Under the pieces are notes generated by a model, which saw only the letters and a list, made by a program, of their open reading frames with translations, was not told the DNA's origin and did no database searches. A DNA stretch of 59,017 nucleotides from an uncultured Oscillospiraceae bacterium (GTDB lineage Bacteria; Bacillota; Clostridia; Oscillospirales; Oscillospiraceae): positions 1 through 59,017 of the forward strand of contig CAKTMW010000005.1 in assembly GCA_934574095.1 (NCBI GenBank), given 5' to 3'. The translations under genes were made by a program, and so were the position numbers. How positions within the stretch are numbered: position 1 is the first letter of the stretch; each line of letters opens with the position of its first letter. Shown here piece by piece: positions 32,865-43,255 of the stretch.

Positions 32865-33755
32865 ATGCAGAAAGATTATTTGAATATGCACCGATACAAG
32901 GCGTTTCTGAAGGTGGTAGAGGTGGGCAGCTTCACCAAGGCGGCGGAGCTGCTGGGCTACACTCAGCCCGCGTTAAGCCAGATGATGACATCGCTGGAGC
33001 GGGAGCTGTCCATGAAATTATTATACCGTTCCCGGTATGGCATCCGGCTGACCCCGGAGGGGGAGCGGCTGTACCCGTCCATTGAGAACGCCGTGCTGCA
33101 ATACGACGCCATGCGCCGCAGCGCCGACGAGATCAGCGGCCTGGAAACCGGCGTCGTTCGCATCGGCACGGTGTCCAGCGTGTCGGCCCACTGGCTGCCC
33201 CAGGTGATCCGGGCCTTTTGGGAAAAGCACCCCAACGTGCAGATCGTGCTGCATCAGGGGGATTACTCCAGTATTCAGGAGTGGGTGCGTACCGGGGCGG
33301 TGGACTTCGGCTTTGTGAATCCCCAGGCGGTGAAGGGGCTGGAGACAATGGTGATCAAGTCCGGAGAGTTCCGGGCGGTGGTGCCTGCCGGTCATCCGCT
33401 GGCGGAAAGAGAATGCGTTACGCTGGAGGAACTGGCGGGAGAGCCGTTTCTGATGGTGGAGAGCGGCGCCTACGGTGAGGTGGAGGAAGCCTTTGCCGCG
33501 GCGGGTATCACGCCAAACATCCGCCTGCGGGTGCATGATGACTATTCCCTTCTGTCCATGGTGGAGCAGGGAATGGGCGTGTCGATTTTGGTAGAACTGG
33601 TGCTGCACAAGACGGCCTATGATGTGGTAACGCTGCCCATTGAGCCGCCTGTCACTCGCACGCTGGCCGTGGTCACCAAGGAACGCCGTACCCTGCCGCT
33701 GGCGGCCAGAGTGTTTATCGACGAACTGATGGCCCAGCGGGAGCAGCTGCTGTAA
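32865..33755 (+). CDS. LysR-family transcriptional regulator
   Basis: A 296-aa regulator with an N-terminal winged helix (MHRYKAFLKVVEVGSFTKAAELLGYTQPALSQMMTSLERELSMKLLYR) and a C-terminal effector domain (about 95-290, VRIGTVSSVSAHWLPQVI...). The codon at 32865 has no clear ribosome site; the ATG at 32886 (MHRYK) may be the true start and fits family length as well. It is divergent from the azlCD-ridA-phzF operon, which it probably controls in response to an amino acid or imine-related signal. Confidence 0.9.
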   Translation: MQKDYLNMHRYKAFLKVVEVGSFTKAAELLGYTQPALSQMMTSLERELSMKLLYRSRYGIRLTPEGERLYPSIENAVLQYDAMRRSADEISGLETGVVRIGTVSSVSAHWLPQVIRAFWEKHPNVQIVLHQGDYSSIQEWVRTGAVDFGFVNPQAVKGLETMVIKSGEFRAVVPAGHPLAERECVTLEELAGEPFLMVESGAYGEVEEAFAAAGITPNIRLRVHDDYSLLSMVEQGMGVSILVELVLHKTAYDVVTLPIEPPVTRTLAVVTKERRTLPLAARVFIDELMAQREQLL

Positions 33756-33762
33756 AACCGCG

Positions 33763-33802
33763 AAAAGAGGGAAGCGTATAGTTGGCACGCTTCCCTCTTT
33801 TT
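33763..33802. terminator. Bidirectional terminator after lysR
   Basis: A perfect 15-bp stem (33763-33777 with 33787-33801), a nine-base loop and a T-run, between lysR and the convergent 59-aa gene. Confidence 0.9.
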
Positions 33803-33804
33803 GC

Positions 33805-33984
33805 TCAGAATGCGTCGGGGCGGTTGGTATAGGCCAGGTCCGCCGTGGCGGTTTTCAGCTCCTCCATGCTGCGGATATCCCGCTTCCGCAGGTCGGTCTG
33901 GGTCTGGGGCGGCAGGGCGTAAAAGTAGGTATACGCCTGGGGATCGTTGTTAAGAAGGTCGGTAAGATCGGCTGCATATTTCAT
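33805..33984 (-). CDS. Small acidic soluble protein, 59 aa
   Basis: The gene has a strong ribosome site (GGAGGTG, six bases before the ATG). The protein reads MKYAADLTDLLNNDPQAYTY, continues with FYALPPQTQTDLRKRDIRSM and ends NRPDAF. It looks like a compact helical protein with the xxLPxxxQxxL-x-x-RDIRSMEEL pattern found in many short uncharacterised proteins of gut Firmicutes. It lies downstream of obg on the same strand and is closed by the terminator at 33763-33802. Function unknown. Confidence 0.6.
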   Translation of the reverse strand: MKYAADLTDLLNNDPQAYTYFYALPPQTQTDLRKRDIRSMEELKTATADLAYTNRPDAF

Positions 33985-34032
33985 AAAAACACCTCCGCCG
34001 CTAGTGTGCGCGGCGAAGGTGTTTTTATGCGG

Positions 34033-35349
<1,317 letters not shown>

Positions 35350-35631
35350 CTACCTAGTATATCCTATTTTAGCGGAAATTTGCGGAAACGTCAAGTGGGG
35401 CGCGCTGTATGATGCGAGACGGATGCCCCGGCAAAACGGCGGACACACGGGGTACACCCGCCAATCATGGCGAACACCTGCGGACGGCGGATCGGAGGGG
35501 CATATCCCCTTCCCTGCGGGCGGCGGCAAAGAATCGCCACGGACAGCGACAAATGTCCACAGAACGTTCAGCATAATTACCATATTGGGTCATATAAAAC
35601 TGTCATTCCCTACGAAAATCAAGAAATTGCA

Positions 35632-35711
35632 TTGACACCACCTGTGAAAGTTGCTAGTATAAAGCTGTCTCAAGTCGAAAACGTTTCCGGTAACGCTACC
35701 GAAACGTTTCG
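35632..35711 (+). promoter_or_regulatory. Promoter with LacI-type operators upstream of the lacI-family gene
   Basis: The 429-bp gap 35314-35742 has no gene. TTGACA (35632-35637) and TAGTAT (35655-35660), spacing 17, are followed by GAAAACGTTTCC (35677-35688), GGTAACGCTACC (35689-35700) and the perfect palindrome CGAAACGTTTCG (35700-35711). The sites lie just downstream of the expected start of transcription, as in autorepressed LacI-family genes; they also resemble cre sites for CcpA. Confidence 0.75.
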
Positions 35712-35742
35712 CCGGGGACTTCGCACGACAGGAGGAAGAGAC

Positions 35743-36756
35743 GTGACCATTAAAGATATTGCCCGCATCAGCGGCGTCAGCATCACCACGGTCTCCCGCG
35801 TGCTGAATGACCGGCCCGACGTCAGCGATGAGAGCCGCCGCCGGGTGCTGGATGTGATCGAGAGCACCAACTACATCCCCAACAACTCCGCCCGCGATTT
35901 GGTGAAGACCAAGTCCGATTCCATCGGACTGGTGGTGCGGGGCATCTCCAACCCCTTTTACACCGACATTATCCGGTCTGTGGAGGCAGGCATTACCGCA
36001 GGCGGCTACACCATGGTGATGCAGCAGATCAGCTCCGACGAGGACGAGCTGAAGCGGGCCGCCGTTATGGAGCGGGAAAAGCGGCTGCGGGGTCTTGTGC
36101 TGCTGGGCGGACGGTTCGACTACTCCGCCGCGGACCTGGCGCTGCTGAATGTGCCGTTTGTGTGCTGCTCCTTCGGCAACCACTACGGTACGCTGGAACA
36201 CGGGGACTACTCCTCCGTATCCATCGCCGACATTGAGAACGCCTATCAGGCTACACGGTATCTCATCGACAGGGGACACCGGCGCATCGCCGCCCTGATC
36301 ACCTGTCCCGACGACCACTCCATCAGCCAGCTGCGGTACGAGGGCTATGTACAGGCGCTGGAGGAGGCGGGCATTCCGCTGGACGAGTCGTTGGTGATCT
36401 GCACCGGCACCTTTAATATTCAGGACTCCTACACGGCCATGAACCGCGTGCTGGACAGCGGCGCGGACTTTTCTGCCGTTTTCGCCATTTCCGATAACAC
36501 GGCCATCGGCGCCATGCGGGCACTGCGGGAGCACGGGCGGGCCGTCCCCGACGACTGCTCGGTGATCGCCATCGACGGCATCGAGGTGTCCGACTACGTC
36601 GATCCGCCGCTGACCACCCTGTGTCAGCCCATGGATGAGATGGGACGGCGCAGCATGGAGATACTGCTGGACATGATCGAGGGGCGCAGCGGCAACCGCC
36701 ATGTGATCCTGCCCACGGTGCTGCGGCCCGGTGGCAGCGTAAAAACGCTGGCGTAA
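35743..36756 (+). CDS. LacI-family transcriptional regulator
   Basis: The start is GTG at 35743, seven bases after GGAGG; the in-frame extension upstream covers the promoter and operators and is rejected. The 337-aa protein opens VTIKDIARISGVSITTVSRVLNDRPDVSDESRRRVLDVIE, a textbook LacI DNA-binding domain with hinge helix, followed by a sugar-binding periplasmic-fold domain (about 60-337, IGLVVRGISNPFY..., VIAIDGIEVSDYVDPPLTTL). It stands directly before the sugar ABC genes and malQ, its likely targets, and has operator palindromes over its own start of transcription. Confidence 0.92.
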   Translation: MTIKDIARISGVSITTVSRVLNDRPDVSDESRRRVLDVIESTNYIPNNSARDLVKTKSDSIGLVVRGISNPFYTDIIRSVEAGITAGGYTMVMQQISSDEDELKRAAVMEREKRLRGLVLLGGRFDYSAADLALLNVPFVCCSFGNHYGTLEHGDYSSVSIADIENAYQATRYLIDRGHRRIAALITCPDDHSISQLRYEGYVQALEEAGIPLDESLVICTGTFNIQDSYTAMNRVLDSGADFSAVFAISDNTAIGAMRALREHGRAVPDDCSVIAIDGIEVSDYVDPPLTTLCQPMDEMGRRSMEILLDMIEGRSGNRHVILPTVLRPGGSVKTLA

Positions 36757-36780
36757 ACCATTTGCAATCGAATACCGTAT

Positions 36781-36822
36781 AGAAAAAGCGCCGGCGCTTT
36801 TTCTGCTTCCCCTACGGGAAGC
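36781..36822 (+). terminator. Two hairpins between lacI and the binding-protein gene
   Basis: A 24-bp perfect palindrome (36781-36804, GCGCC/GGCGC core flanked by A5/T5) is followed by GCTTCCC-ctac-GGGAAGC (36805-36822). The first is a likely terminator for lacI. Downstream is another dyad, ACAGT-gcat-ACTGT (36838-36851), in front of the ABC operon, a possible operator. Confidence 0.7.
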
Positions 36823-36885
36823 ATGAAATCATTTTTTACAGTGCATACTGTGAAAATAAAATCAAATTAAAGGAGATCAATCAAC

Positions 36886-38178
36886 ATGAAAAAGTTTCTT
36901 GCACTGATCCTGGCTCTTGTGATGTCTCTGTCTCTGGTCGCCTGCGGCGGCGGAAGCAACGACGCACAGGGTTCCGGTGATGACGCCACTGCCACCGGCA
37001 AGGTGTATTACCTGAACTTCAAGCCCGAACAGGACGAGGCCTGGCAGAATCTGGCCAAGGCTTACACCGAAGAGACCGGCGTGCCCGTCACCGTTGTGAC
37101 CGCCGCTTCCGGTACTTACGAGGAGACCCTGATGGCCGACATGGCCAAGACCGACGCCCCCACCCTGTTCCAGGTGAACGGCCCCGTGGGTCTTGCCAAC
37201 TGGAAGGATTACTGCTATGACCTGAGCAGCTCCGCCGTGTACGGCGAGTTGACCAGCGACGACTTCGCTCTGAAAGAGGACGGTGCTGTCTATGGTATCG
37301 CCTATGTTATCGAGTCCTATGGTCTGATCACCAACACCGCTCTGCTGGAGAAGGCTGGTTACACCACCGACGACATCAAGTCCTTTGCTGATCTGAAGAA
37401 GGTCGCCGAGGATATCACCGCACGCAAGGACGAGCTGGGCTTCGCCGCTTTCACCTCCGCCGGTATGGACAGCAGCTCCGACTGGCGCTTCAAGACTCAC
37501 CTGGCCAACCTGCCCATCTACTTCGAGTATCAGGCTGACGGCATCGGCACCACCGAGGCCATCAAGGGCACCTATCTGGACAACTACAAGAATATCTTCG
37601 ACCTGTATATCAACAACAGCACCTGCGATCCTAAGGATCTGGCCGGCAAGACCGGCACCGACGCTGAGAACGAGTTCCTGAACGGCGAGGCCGTGTTCTT
37701 CCAGAACGGTTCCTGGGAATATCCCGCCCTGTCCGCCAAGTACAGCGATGACCAGATGGCCATGATCCCCATCTACATCGGCGTGGGCGATGAGGCCAAT
37801 CAGGGCCTGTGCACCGGTACCGAGAACTACTGGTGCGTCAACAAGGACGCCAGCGAGGAAGACATTCAGGCTACTCTGGACTTCCTGTACTGGTGCGTCA
37901 CCTCTGACAAGGGCACCGAGGCTATGGCCAATGAAATGGGCTTCGTGATCCCCTTCAAGGGCGCTCTGGAATCCAACAACCTGTTCGTGAAGCAGGATAA
38001 GGCCATGACCGCCGAGGGCAAGACTCCTGTGTCCTGGAACTTCCCCACCATGCCTTCCGAGGAGTGGAAGAACGGTGTCGGCTCCGCGCTGACCGCTTAC
38101 GCTGCCGGTACCGGTGACTGGGATGCCGTCAAGACCGCTTTCGTGGATGGCTGGGCTTCCGAGTACGCCATGAAGTAA
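36886..38178 (+). CDS. Carbohydrate ABC transporter substrate-binding lipoprotein
   Basis: A 430-aa solute-binding protein of the MalE-like type 1 extracellular family. The signal peptide ends in the lipobox SLVAC with Cys20 as lipid anchor, followed by a Gly/Ser/Asp linker. The body has the expected pattern (AYTEETGVPVTVVTAASGTYEETLMADMAKTDAPTLFQV, and a C-terminal ENYWCVNKDASEEDIQATLDFLYW). The ligand is probably an oligosaccharide, given malQ at the end of the locus. Codons look optimised for high expression. AAAGGAG precedes the ATG. Confidence 0.93.
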   Translation: MKKFLALILALVMSLSLVACGGGSNDAQGSGDDATATGKVYYLNFKPEQDEAWQNLAKAYTEETGVPVTVVTAASGTYEETLMADMAKTDAPTLFQVNGPVGLANWKDYCYDLSSSAVYGELTSDDFALKEDGAVYGIAYVIESYGLITNTALLEKAGYTTDDIKSFADLKKVAEDITARKDELGFAAFTSAGMDSSSDWRFKTHLANLPIYFEYQADGIGTTEAIKGTYLDNYKNIFDLYINNSTCDPKDLAGKTGTDAENEFLNGEAVFFQNGSWEYPALSAKYSDDQMAMIPIYIGVGDEANQGLCTGTENYWCVNKDASEEDIQATLDFLYWCVTSDKGTEAMANEMGFVIPFKGALESNNLFVKQDKAMTAEGKTPVSWNFPTMPSEEWKNGVGSALTAYAAGTGDWDAVKTAFVDGWASEYAMK

Positions 38179-38213
38179 TCGCGCTCCCACAGGACGCATT
38201 TTCTGATGAATCC

Positions 38214-38250
38214 CGGCTGTCGGGTGGGCCGTAAGCCCACCCGACAGCCG
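38214..38250 (+). other. Long intercistronic hairpin after the binding-protein gene
   Basis: A perfect 16-bp GC-rich stem (38214-38229 with 38235-38250) with a five-base loop and no T-run. Such hairpins protect the 3' end of binding-protein mRNA and reduce read-through, so the binding protein is made in excess over the permeases. Confidence 0.75.
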
Positions 38251-38338
38251 CACCCATCGGCATATACCTGTACGCCCCGGCTGTACCGGGACGCAGAGGC
38301 AGGTGTCGAAGTTCACAGTTGACCGGGAGGTATCGCTC

Positions 38339-39190
38339 ATGCAGAAAAACATTCGTAAGTATTGGCCCATATTCCTTTTGCCCACGTTGGCCGCCTTTTT
38401 GCTTGGCTTCGTGATTCCATTTTGTCAGGGTCTGTATTTGTCCCTGTGTAAGTTCACGACCATCAATAAGGCGACCTTCGTGGGGCTCAGCAACTACATA
38501 AAGGCTTTTCAGGACGAGCTGTTCGCCAACGCCTTCTGGTTCACGGCGAAGTTCACGGTGGTGTCCACCATCCTCATCAACATTCTGGCGCTGGCTATCG
38601 CCCTGCTGCTGACCCGCGGCATCAAGGGCACCACGCCGTTCCGCACGGTGTTCTTCATGCCCAACCTGATCGGCGGCATCGTGCTGGGCTATATCTGGCA
38701 GATCCTGCTGAACTGCGTGCTGTCCCTGCTGGGCAAGCCGCTGCTGGCGCTGAACGCCACCTACGGCTACTGGGGATTGATCATTCTGATGTGCTGGCAG
38801 CAGATCGGCTATATGATGATCATTTATATCGCGGGCCTGCAATCCATCCCCAACGACTATATCGAGGCGGCGTACATCGATGGCGCTACCCCGTGGCAGA
38901 CATTCTGGAAGGTGAAGCTGCCCAATCTGATGCCCTCCATCACCATCTGCCTGTTCCTGACGCTGACCAACTCCTTCAAGCTGTTCGACCAGAACCTGGC
39001 GCTGACCGGCGGCGAGCCTGCTCACGCTTCGGAAATGCTGGCGCTGAACATCTATCAGACCTTCTACGTCCGCTCCGGCCCTCAGTGGAAGGGCATCGGT
39101 CAGGCCAAGGCCGTGCTGTTCTGCATTCTGGTGATCGCCATCTCCAGCCTACAGCTGAAGCTCACCAAGTCTAAGGAGGTGCAGCAGTAA
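38339..39190 (+). CDS. Sugar ABC transporter permease (MalF-like)
   Basis: The ATG at 38339 has GGGAGG nine bases upstream, and MQKNIRKYWPIFLLPTLAAFLLGFVIPF is the normal family opening; the extension to 38303 is not needed. The 283-aa protein has six membrane segments and the EAA loop YIEAAYIDGATPWQTFWKVKLPNLMP, the docking site for the ATPase. It pairs with the next permease, whose start overlaps its stop by one base. Confidence 0.92.
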   Translation: MQKNIRKYWPIFLLPTLAAFLLGFVIPFCQGLYLSLCKFTTINKATFVGLSNYIKAFQDELFANAFWFTAKFTVVSTILINILALAIALLLTRGIKGTTPFRTVFFMPNLIGGIVLGYIWQILLNCVLSLLGKPLLALNATYGYWGLIILMCWQQIGYMMIIYIAGLQSIPNDYIEAAYIDGATPWQTFWKVKLPNLMPSITICLFLTLTNSFKLFDQNLALTGGEPAHASEMLALNIYQTFYVRSGPQWKGIGQAKAVLFCILVIAISSLQLKLTKSKEVQQ

Positions 39191-40032
39191 TGCAAAAACG
39201 CAGTCGTACCATTAACGGCATCTGGACAGCTGTGCTGACTGTCCTGAGCCTTGCATGGGTCTACCCTATCGTGATGGTGGTCATCAACTCCTTTAAGGTG
39301 GAGTCCTCCATCAGCACCAACACCGCCTTCCAGCTGCCTACCGCCGAGCAATTCGCCGGACTGGACAACTTCGCCAGCGCCATCGGCTCTCAGGGCTTTC
39401 TGGCGGCGTTCTTCAACAGTCTGATCATCTCCGTTACGTCGGTGGTGCTGATTCTGATCTGCTGCTCCATGTGCGCGTGGTTCATCACCCGCGTCAACAG
39501 CAAGGTCACAAAGCTGTGCTACTTCCTGTTCGTATTCTCCATGGTGGTGCCGTTCCAGATGCTGATGTTCACACTGGCGAATCTGGCCGACAAGACCAAG
39601 CTGAACACCCCCTTCAACATCTGCATCGTCTATCTGGGCTTCGGCGCGGGACTGGCCGTGTTCATGTTCTGCGGCTTTATGAAGTCCATCCCCTTGGAGA
39701 TCGAGGAGGCCGCCATGATCGACGGCTGCGGCCCCATCCGCACCTTCTTCCTGGTGGTGCTGCCCATGCTGAAGCCTACGCTGGTCAGCGTCGGTATTCT
39801 GGAGACCATGTGGGTGTGGAATGACTATCTGCTGCCCTATCTGGTGCTGGATAAGACCAAGTATATGACCATCCCCATTCTGGTACAGTACTTCCGCGGC
39901 GGCTACGGCAAGGTGGAAATGGGCCCCATGATGGCCTGTATCGTGCTAACCGTCCTGCCCATCATCATCATTTACGTGCTGGGCCAGAAGCACATCATCA
40001 AGGGTGTGGCAGCCGGCGCAGTCAAGGGGTAA
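39190..40032 (+). CDS. Sugar ABC transporter permease (MalG-like)
   Basis: A 280-aa permease with six membrane segments and the EAA loop EIEEAAMIDGCGPIRTFFLVVLPMLKP. It ends with QKHIIKGVAAGAVKG, the usual MalG-type tail. With the binding protein and MalF-like permease it forms a complete importer except for the ATPase, which probably comes from the MsmX-type gene at 29.1 kb. Confidence 0.93.
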   Translation: MQKRSRTINGIWTAVLTVLSLAWVYPIVMVVINSFKVESSISTNTAFQLPTAEQFAGLDNFASAIGSQGFLAAFFNSLIISVTSVVLILICCSMCAWFITRVNSKVTKLCYFLFVFSMVVPFQMLMFTLANLADKTKLNTPFNICIVYLGFGAGLAVFMFCGFMKSIPLEIEEAAMIDGCGPIRTFFLVVLPMLKPTLVSVGILETMWVWNDYLLPYLVLDKTKYMTIPILVQYFRGGYGKVEMGPMMACIVLTVLPIIIIYVLGQKHIIKGVAAGAVKG

Positions 40033-40043
40033 ACTTAACTGGC

Positions 40044-40111
40044 GAAAAGTCTTACGACTTTTCTGCCAAAAAATCTCATCTATCCGCAGGGCGGGGTTTC
40101 CACCCCGCCCT
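40044..40111 (+). terminator. Two hairpins between the permease operon and malQ
   Basis: GAAAAGTC-ttac-GACTTTTC (40044-40063) and AGGGCGGGGT-ttcc-ACCCCGCCCT (40088-40111). Neither has a strong T-run on the plus strand; they may attenuate read-through into malQ. Confidence 0.6.
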
Positions 40112-40153
40112 GTAACGACCTATCACCTTATATCATTCTGAATCGAGAGAGCA

Positions 40154-41692
40154 ATGACTATGAAACGTTCCAGTGGTATTTTGATGGCGGTGTCCTCCCT
40201 GCCCTCCCCCTACGGGATCGGCACACTGGGCAAGGCCGCCTATGAATTTGCAGATTTTCTCCATGACGCCGGGCAGCACTATTGGCAGATGCTGCCCCTT
40301 GGCCCCACCAGCTACGGGGATTCCCCCTATCAGAGCTTTTCCACCTTTGCCGGCAACCCCTACTTCATCGATCTGGACATGCTGATCGACGACGGGCTGC
40401 TGAAAAAGAGTGAGGTGGCCAAGTGCCAGTGGGGCACCGAGCCCCGGTACGTGGACTATGGAAAAATTTATGAGAGCCGCTTTCAGGTGCTGGAAACCGC
40501 CAAGAAGCGGGGCTGGCAGCGGGACGCCGAGGCTGTGGCCGCTTTCCGGCAGGAGAACGGCCGCTGGCTGGAGGACTATGCCCTGTACATGGCCTGCAAG
40601 CGGCATTTCGGCATGAAGTCCTGGACAGAGTGGCCCGACACGGCGCTGCGGCTGCGGAAATCCCCCGAGGTATTGGAGCAGTACCGCACCAAGCTGCAGG
40701 AAGATGTGGAGCTGTTCATCTACATCCAGTTCCTGTTCTTCCGGCAGTGGACGGCACTGCGGGAGTATCTCCACCAGCAGGACATTCAGGTGATCGGCGA
40801 TCTGCCCATCTATGTGCCCATGGACAGCGCCGACGTGTGGGCCGAGCCGGAGTTCTTCCAGCTGGACGACCAGTGCATCCCCACCGCCGTCAGCGGTGTG
40901 CCGCCTGACTACTTCTGTGAGGACGGGCAGCTGTGGGGTACCCCCCTGTACCGCTGGGATGTGATGCAGCAGGACGGCTTCGGCTGGTGGATCCGCCGCA
41001 TCGACGGCGCAGGCAAGCTGTACGACGTGATCCGCATCGACCATTTCCGGGGACTGGACACCTATTGGGCCGTTCCCTACGGCGAGGCCACCGCCCGCAA
41101 GGGACAGTGGTGCAAGGGTCCCGGCATGGCGCTGGTCAGTGCGCTGACCGGCTGGTTCCCCGGTTTGCAGTTCATCGCCGAGGACCTGGGCTATCCCACG
41201 CCCACCGTGCAGCAGTTGCTACATGACTCCGGCTGGCCCGGTATGAAGGTGCTGGAATTCGCCTTTGATTCCCGCGACACCAGCAACTATCTGCCCCACA
41301 CCTATCCCCGGCACTGCGTGTGCTACACCGGCACCCACGACAACAGCCCTGTGGCCCTGTGGCGGGAAGAGGCGGCGCCGGAGGACATCCAATACGCCAA
41401 GCGGTATCTGGGGCTGAACGACGAGGAGGGCTTCCACTGGGGCATCCTCCGGGGCGGACAGAGCAGCGTGGCGGACCTGTTCGTGGCCCAGATGCAGGAC
41501 TATCTGGGGCTGGGACAGTATCACCGGATGAACACCCCCGGCAGCCTGGGCGGCAACTGGCAGTGGCGCATGCTGCCCGGTGAGGCCAGCGACGAGTTGG
41601 CCAAGAAAATTTACGACATGACCGTCATGTACAGCCGCACGGAGCGCCGCGCCGAGGAACCGGCGGAGGAAGCCGCGGCAGAAGAGGAATAA
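40154..41692 (+). CDS. malQ: 4-alpha-glucanotransferase (amylomaltase)
   Basis: A 512-aa GH77 enzyme that transfers maltooligosaccharide segments between alpha-1,4-glucans. Motifs include SSLPSPYGIGTLG and LPLGPTSYGDSPYQSFSTFAGNPYFIDL at the N terminus, the nucleophile Asp in VIRIDHFRGL, the acid/base Glu in IAEDLGYPT and the third acid in GTHDNSP. Length is normal with an Ala/Glu-rich tail (EEPAEEAAAEEE). Either ATG at 40154 or 40160 could be used. Its place after the ABC genes suggests that the importer brings in maltodextrins. Confidence 0.95.
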   Translation: MTMKRSSGILMAVSSLPSPYGIGTLGKAAYEFADFLHDAGQHYWQMLPLGPTSYGDSPYQSFSTFAGNPYFIDLDMLIDDGLLKKSEVAKCQWGTEPRYVDYGKIYESRFQVLETAKKRGWQRDAEAVAAFRQENGRWLEDYALYMACKRHFGMKSWTEWPDTALRLRKSPEVLEQYRTKLQEDVELFIYIQFLFFRQWTALREYLHQQDIQVIGDLPIYVPMDSADVWAEPEFFQLDDQCIPTAVSGVPPDYFCEDGQLWGTPLYRWDVMQQDGFGWWIRRIDGAGKLYDVIRIDHFRGLDTYWAVPYGEATARKGQWCKGPGMALVSALTGWFPGLQFIAEDLGYPTPTVQQLLHDSGWPGMKVLEFAFDSRDTSNYLPHTYPRHCVCYTGTHDNSPVALWREEAAPEDIQYAKRYLGLNDEEGFHWGILRGGQSSVADLFVAQMQDYLGLGQYHRMNTPGSLGGNWQWRMLPGEASDELAKKIYDMTVMYSRTERRAEEPAEEAAAEEE

Positions 41693-41759
41693 TTTTTAGT
41701 CATGCCGCCAACGGCGGCATACCACAGTTCTTCACTCTTCATTCTTCACTTTTCATTGA

Positions 41760-41807
41760 GACAACAAAAAAACCTCAGGCCGGTTGGCCTGAGGTTTTTT
41801 TGTTGTC
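41760..41807. terminator. Bidirectional terminator between malQ and uraA
   Basis: A perfect inverted repeat with 22-bp arms (41760-41781 and 41786-41807) and a GGTT loop. The core CCTCAGGCC/GGCCTGAGG is flanked by A7/T7 runs, so it terminates in both directions. Confidence 0.93.
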
Positions 41808-41809
41808 TC

Positions 41810-43147
41810 TTAATAGCTGCCCAGGTCGGCGGACTTGTCGCCCTCGACGCTGGTGCCGAACTCGTAGTCGTTGCCGGGCAGGATGGCGTTCAGGATGACG
41901 CCTGCCAGGGCGGCGATGGCCAGGCCGGTCAGGGTGATGTCGGCGCTGCCCACGGTGAAGGTGATGCCACCGGTGGAGCTGAAGCCCAGACCGCTGACGA
42001 AGATCACCGCGGCGATGATGAGGTTGCGGGACTTGGTCAGGTCCACCTTATTCTCTACCACGTTGCGGACGCCGACGGCGGAGATCATACCGTAGAGGAC
42101 GAAGCTGACGCCGCCCACGATGGCGGTGGGGATGGAGTTGACCAGCGCGTCAAACTTGGGGGAGAAGCTGAGGATGATGGCGTACAGGGCGGCCAGGCGG
42201 ATGACGCGGGGGTCGTAGACCTTGCTGAGGGCCAGGACGCCGGTGTTCTCGCCGTAGGTGGTGTTGGCGGGGCCGCCGAACATGCCGGCGAAGGCGGTAG
42301 CCAGACCGTCGCCCAGCAGGGTGCGGTGCAGGCCGGGGTCCTCGATGAAGTTCTTGCCGGTGGTGGAGGAGATGGCGGAGATATCGCCGATGTGCTCCAT
42401 CATGGCGGCGATGGCGATGGGGGCCATGACGAGGATGGAGGTGATATCAAACTTGGCGATGACGAACTGCTGGAGACCCACAATGTCGGCCTCGCGCATG
42501 GCGGTGAAGTCCACCTGACCGGTGATAAGGGCCACAATGTAGCTGACCACCACACCCAGCAGGATGGGGATGATCTTGATCATGCCCTTGCCCCAGATGT
42601 TGGCCACAATGATGACCGCGATGGCCACCAGCGCCAGCCACCAGTTGGTGGAGGCGTTGCCGATGGCGGTGCCGGACAGGTTCAGGCCGATCAGGATGAT
42701 GATGGGGCCGGTGACGATGGGCGGGAAGAAGCGCATGACCTTCTTGGCGCCCACCAGCTTGAACAGCAGGGCCAGCACCAGATACAGCAGGCCCGCGATC
42801 ACCACGCCGCCCAGGGCGTAGGGCAGCTTTTCCTCACCGGTCATGCCGGCGAACTTGCCGGCGTCCAGCGCGGCGACTGCCTGGAAGCCGCCCAGGAAGG
42901 CGAAGGAGGAACCCAGGAAGGCGGGCACCTTAAACTTGGTGCACAGGTGGAACAGCAGCGTGCCGAGACCTGCGAACAGCAGCGTGGTCTGGATGGACAG
43001 GGGCAGGCCGTAGGAGCTGACCAGAATGGGCACCAGAACGGTGGCGCCAAACATGGCGAACAGGTGCTGCAAGCCCAGCAGCAGCATACGGGGGACGCCC
43101 AGCTCTCTGGCGTCGTAGATGGCCACGTGGCCCAGTTCTTTCTTCAT
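41810..43147 (-). CDS. uraA: Uracil permease (nucleobase:cation symporter-2)
   Basis: A 445-aa permease with 12-14 membrane segments. UraA/PyrP features include LLGLQHLFAMFGATVLVP, VPAFLGSSFAFLGGF, the helix-8 region AIAAMMEHIGDISAISS with the conserved Glu, and the helix-10 region TTYGENTGVLALSKVYDPRVIR. It imports uracil with a proton. The ATG at 43147 follows GAGAGGAATCACGTC. Upstream is a 24-codon leader peptide and terminator with pyrBI-like geometry, so expression probably responds to pyrimidine supply. Confidence 0.93.
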   Translation of the reverse strand: MKKELGHVAIYDARELGVPRMLLLGLQHLFAMFGATVLVPILVSSYGLPLSIQTTLLFAGLGTLLFHLCTKFKVPAFLGSSFAFLGGFQAVAALDAGKFAGMTGEEKLPYALGGVVIAGLLYLVLALLFKLVGAKKVMRFFPPIVTGPIIILIGLNLSGTAIGNASTNWWLALVAIAVIIVANIWGKGMIKIIPILLGVVVSYIVALITGQVDFTAMREADIVGLQQFVIAKFDITSILVMAPIAIAAMMEHIGDISAISSTTGKNFIEDPGLHRTLLGDGLATAFAGMFGGPANTTYGENTGVLALSKVYDPRVIRLAALYAIILSFSPKFDALVNSIPTAIVGGVSFVLYGMISAVGVRNVVENKVDLTKSRNLIIAAVIFVSGLGFSSTGGITFTVGSADITLTGLAIAALAGVILNAILPGNDYEFGTSVEGDKSADLGSY

Positions 43148-43226
43148 GACGTGATTCCTCTCTTTCATTTGTCTTGTATGTGAATTTACTTACCAAACTG
43201 TGTGGGCTTTTCCCGGCCGCAGGCCG

Positions 43227-43255
43227 AAAAAAAAGACCGATGAAAAACATCGGTC
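43227..43255 (-). terminator. Attenuator terminator in the uraA leader
   Basis: On the minus strand GACCGATG-TTTTT-CATCGGTC is followed by eight U residues (43234-43227). It lies 80 bases before the uraA ATG. Its upstream arm begins within the stop codon of the leader peptide, so a ribosome at the end of that peptide would block hairpin formation. Confidence 0.85.

Noticed and set aside
35467..35742. Upstream extension of the LacI-family regulator
   Set aside because: It spans the promoter and operator dyads; the GTG at 35743 has a proper ribosome site and begins the canonical DNA-binding domain.
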